Assembly (NCBI GenBank): GCA_022539475.1
Contig: VCMS01000461.1
Span: 1-20,175 of the forward strand
Direction of reading: 5' to 3'
DNA from: Gracilaria domingensis
Lineage: Eukaryota > Rhodophyta > Florideophyceae > Gracilariales > Gracilariaceae
DNA: 20,175 nucleotides
Part shown: piece by piece, positions 9,723-17,421 of the stretch
How positions within the stretch are numbered: the stretch's first letter is position 1
How the letters are laid out: each line of letters opens with the position of its first letter
Position numbers and translations under genes: made by a program
Notes under the pieces: model-generated
What the model was told of the DNA's origin: nothing
Database searches by the model: none
The model's input: the letters and a program-made list of their open reading frames with translations, nothing else

Positions 9723-10652
9723 TCAAATCCCTCCCATCCTTCTCTCCTCCTGTCCCCTCAGAATCCCCTTCGCAGTCCGCGCTACCTCCGCCGCACTCCT
9801 AAACCCAGTCACCACCGGAGCTCCGACTCCCTCCCGCGGCACCACCTCCACCACCTTCTTCATCTCCTTACGCCTCTTCTTCAGACGGCTCTTCCCATCC
9901 CCAGCCCCACCACCCTTTGTCTTCGGTGTCACAGGAGACCCCTTCTGCACCGCCACCCTTCCCACACTTCCCTTCTCCGTCTTTCCCTCCACACCTCCTT
10001 TCACCGTCTCCTCTTCCACCAATCTTTGCCTCTTGCCCAGCTCCTTCACCTCCTTCTCCAGCACGTCCAACCTCTCGTTCAGAACCCTATTCTCCTCCCG
10101 CAACTCTCCAACCTCCCTTCCCGCACACTCCACTATCCCATACACATGATTTCTCATCTCCACTCCCAATACCGACAACGAATTCCGCAGGCTCGAAATC
10201 GCCTCAACCGAAACACCACTACCACCCCCACTCAGCACCACACCGCCCATTTCCGTTACAATCTCCACAATTCCATCGTCCAGTTGCTCCTTCATCACCA
10301 ACCCCAACATCCCCACTCTCGCCTTCATCTCCCCCACAAACCGCATCTCCCTGTCACCCTCTCCGCCCCCACTCTCTATCTGGTCTCCAACCTCTAACTG
10401 ACTCAGATGCACCGCACCCCTTCTCTCTATTGCGACCCCCTCCACCTCCAATTCTACCCCTTTCTCCACCTCATCACCATCCCCTCTCCTCGCCTCACAC
10501 TTCTTTCCTTCATCGGCCACTTCCTTCTTCTGCAACATCCGACCAGCCGCCGTAATCACGTCCTCTTCCTGCTTTGGTGACGGCGTCTGCGGTACCTCCT
10601 CCCCCTCCAAGAGCGCCAACAGCTCCTCATCCTTCACGTATCCGTTCGACAT
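9723..10652 (-). CDS. Unrecognised acidic coiled-coil protein
   Basis: The 309-residue protein starts at ATG 10652; the open frame extends upstream only through non-ATG codons. The N-terminus is acidic and helical (DEELLALLEGEEV). Residues about 175-215 (REENRVLNERLDVLEKEVKE) form a strong coiled-coil candidate. A basic run at 255-266 (SRLKKRRKEMKK) could be a nuclear signal. The last 30 residues (TGFRSAAEVARTAKGILRGQ and beyond) look ordered and may be the conserved core. There are no Cys-rich or transmembrane segments. The minus strand is heavily purine-rich over the whole gene, giving a Glu/Gly/Val/Lys-rich protein. I do not recognise a family; a dimerising nuclear protein or an element-encoded ORF1-like protein are both possible. 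TTAAATA near 10840 (minus) is a weak TATA candidate. Confidence 0.6.
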   Translation of the reverse strand: MSNGYVKDEELLALLEGEEVPQTPSPKQEEDVITAAGRMLQKKEVADEGKKCEARRGDGDEVEKGVELEVEGVAIERRGAVHLSQLEVGDQIESGGGEGDREMRFVGEMKARVGMLGLVMKEQLDDGIVEIVTEMGGVVLSGGGSGVSVEAISSLRNSLSVLGVEMRNHVYGIVECAGREVGELREENRVLNERLDVLEKEVKELGKRQRLVEEETVKGGVEGKTEKGSVGRVAVQKGSPVTPKTKGGGAGDGKSRLKKRRKEMKKVVEVVPREGVGAPVVTGFRSAAEVARTAKGILRGQEERRMGGI

Positions 10653-10887
10653 CTTCAGAAGAAGAAGTAGTAGTTGGATCGAAGTTTCCGCTGCGATACA
10701 GTGCAATCGAGCTAAACTGTGCTGTCCACCCCCACTATCCAACCACACGGGCTATATCCAGCACCATGATTGTCCCTGTTTCTCTCATCCCATTTCCCGC
10801 CAAAACATCTACTGTACACCTCCGCACCTTCCACTATTTAAGCGCCATCTCTCTGTCCCCTCTTCACATAGTCCCCACCCACCTCGC

Positions 10888-11220
10888 CTCGACCGGCGAT
10901 ATTTTTCTCTTCCACCATAACCTCACTCGATGGTTATAGCAAAACAGGAAGATATTGCCAGTGGAGGCAAGCTAGGGACTAGTGATTGTACTTAGAGTTG
11001 CTCACCCTCTGTCTCGACTGGGGGCATGTTCTTCTTCCGTCACATCCTTTGTGGTTGTGACAAAAAAAGAATATGTCACCACTCGACACCGGATGGGTAA
11101 CAATGGTAGCACGCAGAGTAGTTCATCCTCCCTCTCAGCGTCCACTGGGGATATATTTATGTTCTCTCACATCCTTTCCCGGTTGTGATACAAGAGAAAT
11201 ACATCTCCAATGGAGACGGA
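10888..11220. repeat. Three tandem ~125-bp units, each an imperfect hairpin
   Basis: Related imperfect inverted repeats start at 10888, 11013 and about 11138, so the period is 125 bases. Each hairpin spans 75-85 bases with arms of about 30-35 bases. In unit 2, the arm beginning CGACTGGGGGCATGTTCTTC matches the reverse complement of the arm ending at about 11085 at roughly 25 of 32 positions. Units 1 and 3 have the same design, with CTGGGGATAT-like and GGTTGTGAT-like pieces. The spacers between hairpins also resemble each other (AGAGTTGCTCACCCTC and AGAGTAGTTCATCCTC). The array lies between the 5' side of the coiled-coil gene and the 3' end of the epimerase fragment. Confidence 0.65.
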
Positions 11221-11284
11221 GAATATAGTCGTGATAACACGTAAAGGAAACAATGTAATAAACAATAAATTTACGCTACTATCT

Positions 11285-11602
11285 CTAACCAACCTTTCGA
11301 AAACCAGCTATGACATGAGCTGGGTTACTCGAGCCAAAGATGGCAGATCCTGCAACTGAAATGTTTGCACCGGCCTTCACTACTGCTTTCACAGTACTCA
11401 GTTTAATACCTCCATCCACCTGTATCCCTATTCTTGGGTACAACTCCCTTGCATGTCGCACCTTATCAAGAACACCCTCCATAAACGCCTGTCCTCCAAA
11501 CCCTGGCTCCACCGCCATCAACAATAACATGTCTACAACTCCTTCCTTCATAAGTGCTTCTACGACCTTTATAGACGTATTCGGGCGCAATCCAACTCCA
11601 TC
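11285..11602 (-). pseudogene. RPE: 3' half of a ribulose-phosphate 3-epimerase gene
   Basis: The enzyme interconverts ribulose 5-phosphate and xylulose 5-phosphate in the pentose phosphate and Calvin cycles. The frame encodes about 105 residues matching the C-terminal half of the TIM barrel: VGLRPNTSIKV, the phosphate-loop motif VEPGFGGQAFM, the catalytic-aspartate strand IQVDGGI, and VAGSAIFGSS. It resembles the cytosolic type. It ends in TAG, followed in frame by two more TAG codons. Upstream, a TAA lies just before the first homologous codon and there is no ATG. No N-terminal half is found in the roughly 400 bases before the next gene. An AG precedes the homologous part, so a 3' exon is formally possible, but the missing exons would have to be elsewhere. 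A 5'-truncated relic is the simplest reading. The remaining codons are well preserved, suggesting recent loss. Confidence 0.8.
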
Positions 11603-12002
11603 CTTTTAATTATGGCAATCCAAGTGAAGCTATAGAACCCGTTCACGTCATTTATGAAGCCAAAATGGCTCCTTTCATCCTGTATTCAAGCTCCCCGTAA
11701 CTCGTACTTTACAACTACTTTACAACTCAGGTTCGAAATCAGTTTCATTCATTGCACACTTTCTACTCTTCCACCTACCTTTCATAAAACATCATCACAC
11801 TTTGTGGCTTGTCGTCTCATACAAGCCCTATCATTCATTCAGTACAATCACATATCATACATTTCGCTTACTTTCACAAAGTGAACCATGTTCCCGTTCT
11901 GCGCTTCCCAACCGTTTTTACTTCAGTATCACTCTTTACCCCAGCAGTTCTCCGCCCCATCTTCCATTTCTATCGTCACACAAAAACATTCGAACACTTG
12001 CA
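11603..12002 (+). promoter_or_regulatory. Intergenic region and presumed promoter of the 12003 gene
   Basis: There is no gene or clear TATA box. The plus strand is pyrimidine-rich. An ATG at 11888 opens an out-of-frame upstream ORF that overlaps the true start; it would reduce translation if transcripts begin before it. The transcription start is unknown. Confidence 0.35.
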
Positions 12003-12905
12003 ATGAACTCCCAGTCCGACATGCCTCCCACTCCGCCTCCGAGTCCCAGATACTCTGACGTCCCTCAGGCCTCATCTCCCGCCCGAAGGACTCGGGCCGT
12101 TATTGTTGGAAGGGGGCGTATAGGTACCATGCTGGCGAACGAAGAAGATACGGTCATTTCCGCACACGAATTCTGCAGTATGGCTGCTACCTCTCATCTT
12201 TCTGATGTACCGATACTAGTTTGTGGAAGAACGAACACCCTGGAGACCGTAATTCAGGCTTGCCCTTATTCGCTCAGAGAGAATCTCGTTTTCTTCCAGA
12301 ATGGAGACATCATACCATTGCTTTCGAAGCTCGGTGTGGACAAATGTTCAAAAGTTGTCCTATACGTTGGTGTCCCCTCAAGAAACGCAGCTCTGCAGGA
12401 TGGTGTCACTCCTCAAAGTCCGGATGGTCTCACTGTCGCAACAGGAAAGTGGGCCTCAAACGTTGCAGACAGGTTTAGGTCTATGGGTCTCACTTGCGGG
12501 GTTGTCGACGAAGACACATTTCTCGTAAGCTATTATGAGAAGCTCTTGTGGCTATCAGCGTTCAACATCGTCGGGGCCTCAAGAGGTTTCATTCCTATGG
12601 ACGTAGTCGCTACGGAGTGCAGTACGGTTGTGCTCACAATAATGAAAGAGCTGTTGAAGATAGTTTCGCTTAAGACAGGTACTACTTTCAACCTGGAAGA
12701 GACCGTTGGGCGACTTCTTGCATATGGGAAAACTCTCGTTGGCTTCCCTACTTCTTTCTCCGACTTTCAGTTTAGGAACGCCTACTTCTACGACTTTTCC
12801 CGCCAAGAAAGAAACATTGTAGGCGGTGACCTCGCTCCTTTTCATACAAACTACGTCAATGTTGTTAAGGAAAAGTTATCCCCCTCCCCATTCCCCCAGC
12901 TTTGA
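12003..12905 (+). CDS. Ketopantoate reductase-like NAD(P)-binding protein
   Basis: The 300-residue protein starts at the first ATG of the frame, after a 30-residue Pro/Ser-rich N-terminus. A Rossmann motif AVIVGRGRIGTM (residues 32-43) begins the fold. FFQNGDIIPLL (87-97) matches the NG loop of ketopantoate reductase (PanE/ApbA family). YEKLLWLSAFNIVGA (178-192) fits the helix with the catalytic Lys (K180) and the substrate-region Asn (N188). The C-terminal half is all helical, as in that fold. The usual second-domain motif (SMxxDxxxGRxTE) is degenerate here (TSFSDFQFRNAYFYDFS), so the substrate may not be ketopantoate. No introns and no breaks are seen. I call it a family member of unknown substrate; the location is probably cytosolic, as there is no hydrophobic signal. 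Confidence 0.65.
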   Translation: MNSQSDMPPTPPPSPRYSDVPQASSPARRTRAVIVGRGRIGTMLANEEDTVISAHEFCSMAATSHLSDVPILVCGRTNTLETVIQACPYSLRENLVFFQNGDIIPLLSKLGVDKCSKVVLYVGVPSRNAALQDGVTPQSPDGLTVATGKWASNVADRFRSMGLTCGVVDEDTFLVSYYEKLLWLSAFNIVGASRGFIPMDVVATECSTVVLTIMKELLKIVSLKTGTTFNLEETVGRLLAYGKTLVGFPTSFSDFQFRNAYFYDFSRQERNIVGGDLAPFHTNYVNVVKEKLSPSPFPQL

Positions 12906-13532
12906 GGTTAGAACACATGACTTTTCGGTGTTGTAAACCTTTTAGAGATAGTTAAACATAAAAGTTACTTTATCGAAATGACCTGTTCCTATTACATTAC
13001 TTATATTGTTCGTCCTTCTGTGGTTCAAATATGCCCCTTTAAATCCTACATCCGTTATCACTGATACTTCGTTAAGATTTTGCTAGATAGAAAATGGTCA
13101 TTCCATATCATTAAAGTGCACGATACTAGTAACGAAACAAGTACAAAAATTGTGATATTTCTGAAGAACTAAGCGTTTGCATTACTTGGGGCACCTGTAT
13201 AAAGTAAGGTAAACCTTTTATGGGTTTCAACCCGTAATGGAGGTTGTTTTACTCTTCTTGATTTCTAAGCTCATGTTAAAGATATTTACAGTTTTCTTTA
13301 CCCACTTGAACCCGTACATATAATTTATGACTAAATCATCCTTTCTTTACTTCAAATCGATGCAAAAACTTATCCTCCTAGTAACGTTTTAAAACAGTAC
13401 TACAATACCCGTATATGGTCGTTCTTAGACTCTTTTTATACTACGAAACACCTTGTGAACATCAATCACATCCTTCTCATTTGTATACCCACACCCATTT
13501 GCAAAACGAACCCTTTCGAAAGCTTTCAAAAC
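12906..13532. other. AT-rich intergenic region
   Basis: This stretch is clearly more AT-rich than the rest of the window and lies between two plus-strand genes. I see no ORF, repeat or RNA gene. It must hold the 3' end signals of the reductase-like gene and the promoter of the HAD gene. The first in-frame ATG of that gene is at 13533; an upstream extension has only a GTG. Confidence 0.5.
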
Positions 13533-14405
13533 ATGTATAACTCAGAAGTTAGAGCCCAAGAAGTAACTCCTCAGCAGCTGGCTAACGAAATATTCGAAAA
13601 TGGCTACGCCGTGATTAGTGATGTTGACGGTACTCTGAAAAGAGCTGGGGAGAACATTGCTGCCGAAACAGTCAAATGCATGAAGTACATCAACGCACTC
13701 GTTGGTTTCGGAATTCCTACTGGGCGAGATATAGAGGATGCCGAGAGTTTCATGGAGCACCTGGGTGGCTACACTTTTGGCATCTCTGGAAACCAAGGCG
13801 CACGGGTGAGATTATCCAATGGTACCGAAATTGATCAGGACCTTGACAGGGAAGGCTACGAAAGATGTGCAGCCGAACTTGAGAGACTTGCACTCTCCTT
13901 AAATGAATCGCACGGACTTCACGAAGAGCGTCAACAAGCAGTGGTGAGCACTAGAAAAGACAGTGGACTCCCTAACTTCACGTACAATGGACTGTCGAAG
14001 TGGAAAACAGAAGTTAGCTCCGATATTTCAAAAGTGTTGACATCCTTTCCGAACCTGGTTGCGTACCCTCAAGATGAAAACTGTGACATAGGGGACATTC
14101 GTTTCACGAAAAATAGTGGGGCGCTAGCCTTGGTTGAAAACGACCCCCAGTTCGACACACATTTAATCGTTGCTTTCGGGAATGCTTCCAATGATGGCCC
14201 TCTATATGAAATGGCAACCCTGGCAGTTCATGTGAAGGGAGAAGACCATCCAGCAGCGGTAACATATCTTGTTGATGGGGTGGAGGACGTGCATGAGACC
14301 ATCAGAAGGGTGGCAGAACTGTACGGGTACAGAAAATGCGAGTGTCAATGGTTTAGAAATGCTCTTGGAATTTGTTTCAAGTGCTACGATGCCTGTAATA
14401 CTTAG
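13533..14405 (+). CDS. HAD-superfamily phosphatase, trehalose-phosphatase (OtsB)-like
   Basis: The 290-residue protein starts at ATG 13533. HAD motif I is ISDVDGTL (D30 nucleophile, D32 acid/base). Motif II is TGR (63-65), followed by FGISGNQGARV, which resembles the SGNHGA segment of trehalose-6-phosphate phosphatases and other type IIB HADs. A conserved Lys in FTKNSG (K193) is a motif III candidate. Motif IV is FGNASNDGPL (N220, D221). The tail AAVTYLVDGVEDVHETIRRV fits the C-terminal end of the OtsB domain. It probably removes phosphate from a sugar phosphate; sucrose-phosphate and mannosyl-phosphoglycerate phosphatases are alternatives of the same fold. The end is odd: five Cys in the last 22 residues. 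An AATAAA follows 20 bases after the stop. A degenerate paralogue sits tail-to-tail downstream. Confidence 0.75.
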   Translation: MYNSEVRAQEVTPQQLANEIFENGYAVISDVDGTLKRAGENIAAETVKCMKYINALVGFGIPTGRDIEDAESFMEHLGGYTFGISGNQGARVRLSNGTEIDQDLDREGYERCAAELERLALSLNESHGLHEERQQAVVSTRKDSGLPNFTYNGLSKWKTEVSSDISKVLTSFPNLVAYPQDENCDIGDIRFTKNSGALALVENDPQFDTHLIVAFGNASNDGPLYEMATLAVHVKGEDHPAAVTYLVDGVEDVHETIRRVAELYGYRKCECQWFRNALGICFKCYDACNT

Positions 14406-14425
14406 CTATGATATGAGATCTCAGT

Positions 14426-14431
14426 AATAAA
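14426..14431 (+). terminator. Polyadenylation signal AATAAA of the HAD gene
   Basis: AATAAA lies 20 bases after the TAG stop of the plus-strand HAD gene, within the short gap to the convergent pseudogene. This is close to the stop, which is normal for compact genomes. Confidence 0.45.
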
Positions 14432-14457
14432 AGTGTCGTATATATCTCAATACCCTT

Positions 14458-15297
14458 TTATGATTCATGGTGGTTTTTATCGTGCTGCTTTTCCTCGTAG
14501 CCGTACTACAGAGCCACCAACATAATTGTCGAATGTACATCCTCCACGCTTTCGAACAGGTTGTGTACTCCACCCGGGATACAATCTTCTTTGACGTGAA
14601 CGCCGTACACGCCTACCTCATGCAAAGGCCCGTCGCTCAAAGCACTTCCGAACGTCATGACGTCATCCGTATCAATAAATCTCGGTTCATTATCCACAAG
14701 ATTTTCTCCTCCGCTTCCTTTTGTGTATCGCTTGTCCACAATTTTGCAACTTTTATCGCCGAGATAGATAACAAACGCATCCATCTTCTGCAACAGGTCC
14801 CCAATAGCAGAATCTACTTCTTCTTTCCACTGCCACAGTTTGTTGTACACGAAATTGGGAAGGCCACTATCACTTCTGGTCTCCACGAACCCCTTCTCAT
14901 CATCATTCACAATACCATGCCTCCTATTCAAATCCCTTGCCAGGAATAGTAGTCCGTCAACAGTGTGGTCAAGGGTGTGATCATTGAATGCACCCTTAAT
15001 TTCCCTCTCGTCAGAGAAACGCATGAAAGCTCCATGATTCGCCGAGACACCAAACTTATAGTCTCCGAGTCCTTCCATTTTCCCCTCCACGTCGCCCACA
15101 TCACCCCCTGTGACAAGTCCGAAACCAACACGTTCGTCAATGAACTTCATACACTTCACAACTTCTTCTGGAATTGACTCTCCTTCTCTTCTCAACGTCC
15201 CATCAACGGAACTTAATATACCGTAACCATTGGCATATATGAACTAAGACAAGGTATTTGGTGAAATTTCCGCCAAGTCTCTCTGTTCCTCTGCCAT
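14458..15297 (-). pseudogene. HAD phosphatase pseudogene, inverted paralogue of the 13533 gene
   Basis: Read from ATG 15297 to TAA 14458, the frame aligns along nearly its whole length with the neighbouring HAD gene: NGYGILSSVDGTL versus NGYAVISDVDGTL, KCMKFIDERVGFG versus KCMKYINALVGFG, DSGLPNFVYN versus DSGLPNFTYN, and SVEDVHSTI versus GVEDVHETI. Two in-frame TAG codons interrupt it, at 15246-15244 (before FIYANGYG) and 14508-14506 (VAL-stop-YGY against VAELYGY). The nucleophilic Asp of motif I is Ser, the TGR of motif II is TGG, and the motif IV Asn is Ser (GSALSDG). There are no frameshifts. The loss of catalytic residues as well as the stops shows a truly dead phosphatase rather than a sequencing error. 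It retains SANHGA, closer to the trehalose-phosphatase signature than its intact partner. Confidence 0.85.
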
Positions 15298-15633
15298 TTT
15301 TCCTGATACAGTCACCATACTGCCACAAGTACCGCATAGACAGGAACTGTATAGACTTCTCAGTTTCATACTTCTCTTAAAAGCAACCTTAAGTGCAGTT
15401 TCAGAAATGTTGGGACGCTACATGTTCAATTGCGAATTGACTGGTGCCACCGATGATGTTAACGATACCGAGCATTTGGCATGTTGCAATTAGACGCAAC
15501 TAGACCAAAGACGTTTGACATTTGTTCAATTACCAGCCTGCCGCACCTTTTCTATGTTCATATGTATAGCCTTGTAGTAGTATACTACTCTTAATACTCG
15601 CAAGACACACATAATTTACTAATCATCTCATTC
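15298..15633. other. Intergenic region without gene
   Basis: There is no ORF or RNA gene. It separates the promoter end of the HAD pseudogene from the 3' end of the dioxygenase ORF. It contains a perfect 14-bp palindrome, AGTAGTATACTACT, near 15575, of unknown meaning. Confidence 0.4.
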
Positions 15634-16770
15634 TCATCCACTTCGAGGCGCTCGCAGCCTCATTATTGGCAAATCGTCATCACTACTACTCTCGAGCACT
15701 TCGGTTCTACCGGCGTCCGCTTCCACACCAATCTCCACGACCACTTGGTCTTCGTCCATGTCAACCACCCCACCCTCCTTATCGGACAACAGTTCATCCT
15801 CCGCCTCCTCCTCCTCGTCACCATTGACAAACGTGGGTCGGAAATCCCGCACCCGATGAACAGCATCAGGTAGTGCGTAGCCCTCTGGTACCATGTACAT
15901 GTGGTATCTAACCAGCAAATCCATAGACTCGGGCCTATCCACCTTGTCCTTCCCACTTGCTCCAGCATGTGTCACATCACCACGGCCCACGAATACAGAG
16001 TACGGTGGGATGATTATCTTCTTCGCTGGATACACCTCCGACATCACTCGCAACTGTTGGTTGTTCATCCTCACCAGTTGATGGCTTCCAGCGCTCACCC
16101 AGAGAGGAAAGCCCTCTTTCCCAGAGGCCATTACAAAGTATCCGGGGTTGCCAGTATTCATTGTTTCCTTCGTAACCAGACCACTGAAGTCGGTGTGCAG
16201 CGTCTGGCGCTTGCACTTTCTCGTCGTCCCCAGAAATCGACCACCAGTTTTCGGAGTGTACATCTTCACAGCTTCCCTTTCATTGTCCCATAGTCCCAAA
16301 GCCGCAGCAATTGTACCCATTCGAACATCAAGTAAAGCACGCGACCTTACAACCCACCTGAGCTCCTCATTATCCTCCGGCTTCTCCACCGTAATCCAAC
16401 GTGTCGACATCACTCTCCCCTCAAATGGTCCATCGCTACCGTCCTTCCATCCTTCATCATCGTTGATTATTTGAACAAACGACTTCTGTTCCTCTTCTTT
16501 CCGCATATCCGGCATCGCTCCATACTCATTCTCGAAGAAGTCCACCAACTTCCCCGACACATCTCCGAACTCCCGAACTTCTTCCAACTCCTCCCATTTA
16601 GGGACACCATTATCCGTCGCAAAGCCATCAAGCACGCAATATCCATTCTGCCTTAGCTCAGCTTGCATTCGGGCGAAGAACATTTGCCCAAATTCGTCAT
16701 GCTCCTTCGCAGCAACCCACAGCACCTCTTCATCATCCATACCTGTCGGTCGAGTACGAGGATACTGCAT
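15634..16770 (-). CDS. 2-oxoglutarate/Fe(II)-dependent dioxygenase domain protein
   Basis: The first ATG is at 16770 (378 residues); the same frame is open upstream to about 16859 through a Cys-rich stretch, so the start is uncertain. NGYCVLDGF near the N-terminus is typical of PhyH-like dioxygenases. Iron ligands are visible as HTD (H192, D194, from LHTDFSG) and DVTHAG (H268); R288 in LLVRYHMYM fits the 2-oxoglutarate-binding arginine. WVSAGSHQL between them matches the (P)GSH turn of the double-stranded beta-helix. The C-terminus is acidic (EEEEAEDELL, SSSDDD). The substrate is unknown: such enzymes hydroxylate lipids, proteins or nucleic-acid bases. It lies 3' of ParB-like and linker segments on the same strand and may be the C-terminal domain of one large protein. 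Confidence 0.65.
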   Translation of the reverse strand: MQYPRTRPTGMDDEEVLWVAAKEHDEFGQMFFARMQAELRQNGYCVLDGFATDNGVPKWEELEEVREFGDVSGKLVDFFENEYGAMPDMRKEEEQKSFVQIINDDEGWKDGSDGPFEGRVMSTRWITVEKPEDNEELRWVVRSRALLDVRMGTIAAALGLWDNEREAVKMYTPKTGGRFLGTTRKCKRQTLHTDFSGLVTKETMNTGNPGYFVMASGKEGFPLWVSAGSHQLVRMNNQQLRVMSEVYPAKKIIIPPYSVFVGRGDVTHAGASGKDKVDRPESMDLLVRYHMYMVPEGYALPDAVHRVRDFRPTFVNGDEEEEAEDELLSDKEGGVVDMDEDQVVVEIGVEADAGRTEVLESSSDDDLPIMRLRAPRSG

Positions 16771-17421
16771 ACCAAATGTCTCCGCCCGTAGGCGATGTTC
16801 AGCCTTGCAGCGTGCCAAAAGACAAGATGGTGTACATCTCTGAGATTCGAGACACTTAGCAGCTCCGACCTATGTCCCTTCGGCAAGTGAATGGCTCTGA
16901 GCCAGGGGTCCTTGTGCTCAATTATGTTCTTCCCTTGCCATTCCTGCGGTCTCAGCCTGGCATACCCGCACCATGATGGGTTCGGTGGGCCATCATATGG
17001 GTCACCTCGAACAAGTCCGTGCTCCTCAGATTCCGGAAGAGCTGTAGGTAACTCGTCATCAAATGACCCCCCACCTGTCTCTTGCTGATCGTCTGGCGCA
17101 GCATCTTTCTCGACGGTGACACCCCGTGGAACTGTCACAGAAAGAAGCTCATCGTCATCCACAAATGCAGAACTGCCTGCGTTCTCTGCATTCGCTCCCT
17201 CTCCAATGCCACGAACTGAACCTTCATCGACCTTCCTCTCAGCACATGTTCATTTAGTTGAGACATCAGGTCATCCGGTGTCATGCTGTTCAGAGTAGAT
17301 CTCATCTGTTGTGTGAAAGTCTTTCTCTGTTTCTTCCTCGGCGGAGCCCGCTGTTCTTCTTCAGAGCTATCCAGAACTTCTATGACACCTCGATTTCGGC
17401 CGTGCTCAATTTCCCTATAAC
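16771..17421 (-). other. Linker coding segments in shifting frames
   Basis: This joins the ParB-like ORF to the dioxygenase ORF, with protein-like sequence in three frames. From about 17540 to 17240 one frame encodes GVIEVLDSSEEEQRAPP and RKKQRK, a SUMO-interaction-like motif followed by a basic run. From about 17235 to 16870 a second frame encodes FVDDDELLSVTVPRGV and WCGYARLRPQEWQGKNIIEH. From about 16868 the dioxygenase frame begins with KCLESQRCTPSCLLARCK. Each change fits a 1-nt deletion. Alternatively, a consensus donor CAG/GTGAGT (intron first base 17425) and an acceptor ending at 17236 would join the ParB frame to the second frame in register through a 190-nt intron, with an ACTAAAT branch-like site. 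I cannot decide between these. Confidence 0.45.

Noticed and set aside
9321..10397. Long plus-strand ORFs opposite the coiled-coil gene
   Set aside because: Their His/Pro/Leu/Ser-rich composition is the reverse image of the purine-rich gene on the other strand.
10888..11220. CRISPR array
   Set aside because: Units are diverged hairpins with similar spacers in eukaryotic DNA, not identical short repeats with unique spacers.
11802..12002. N-terminal extension of the reductase-like gene
   Set aside because: The extension has no ATG and its composition is that of the pyrimidine-rich upstream region.
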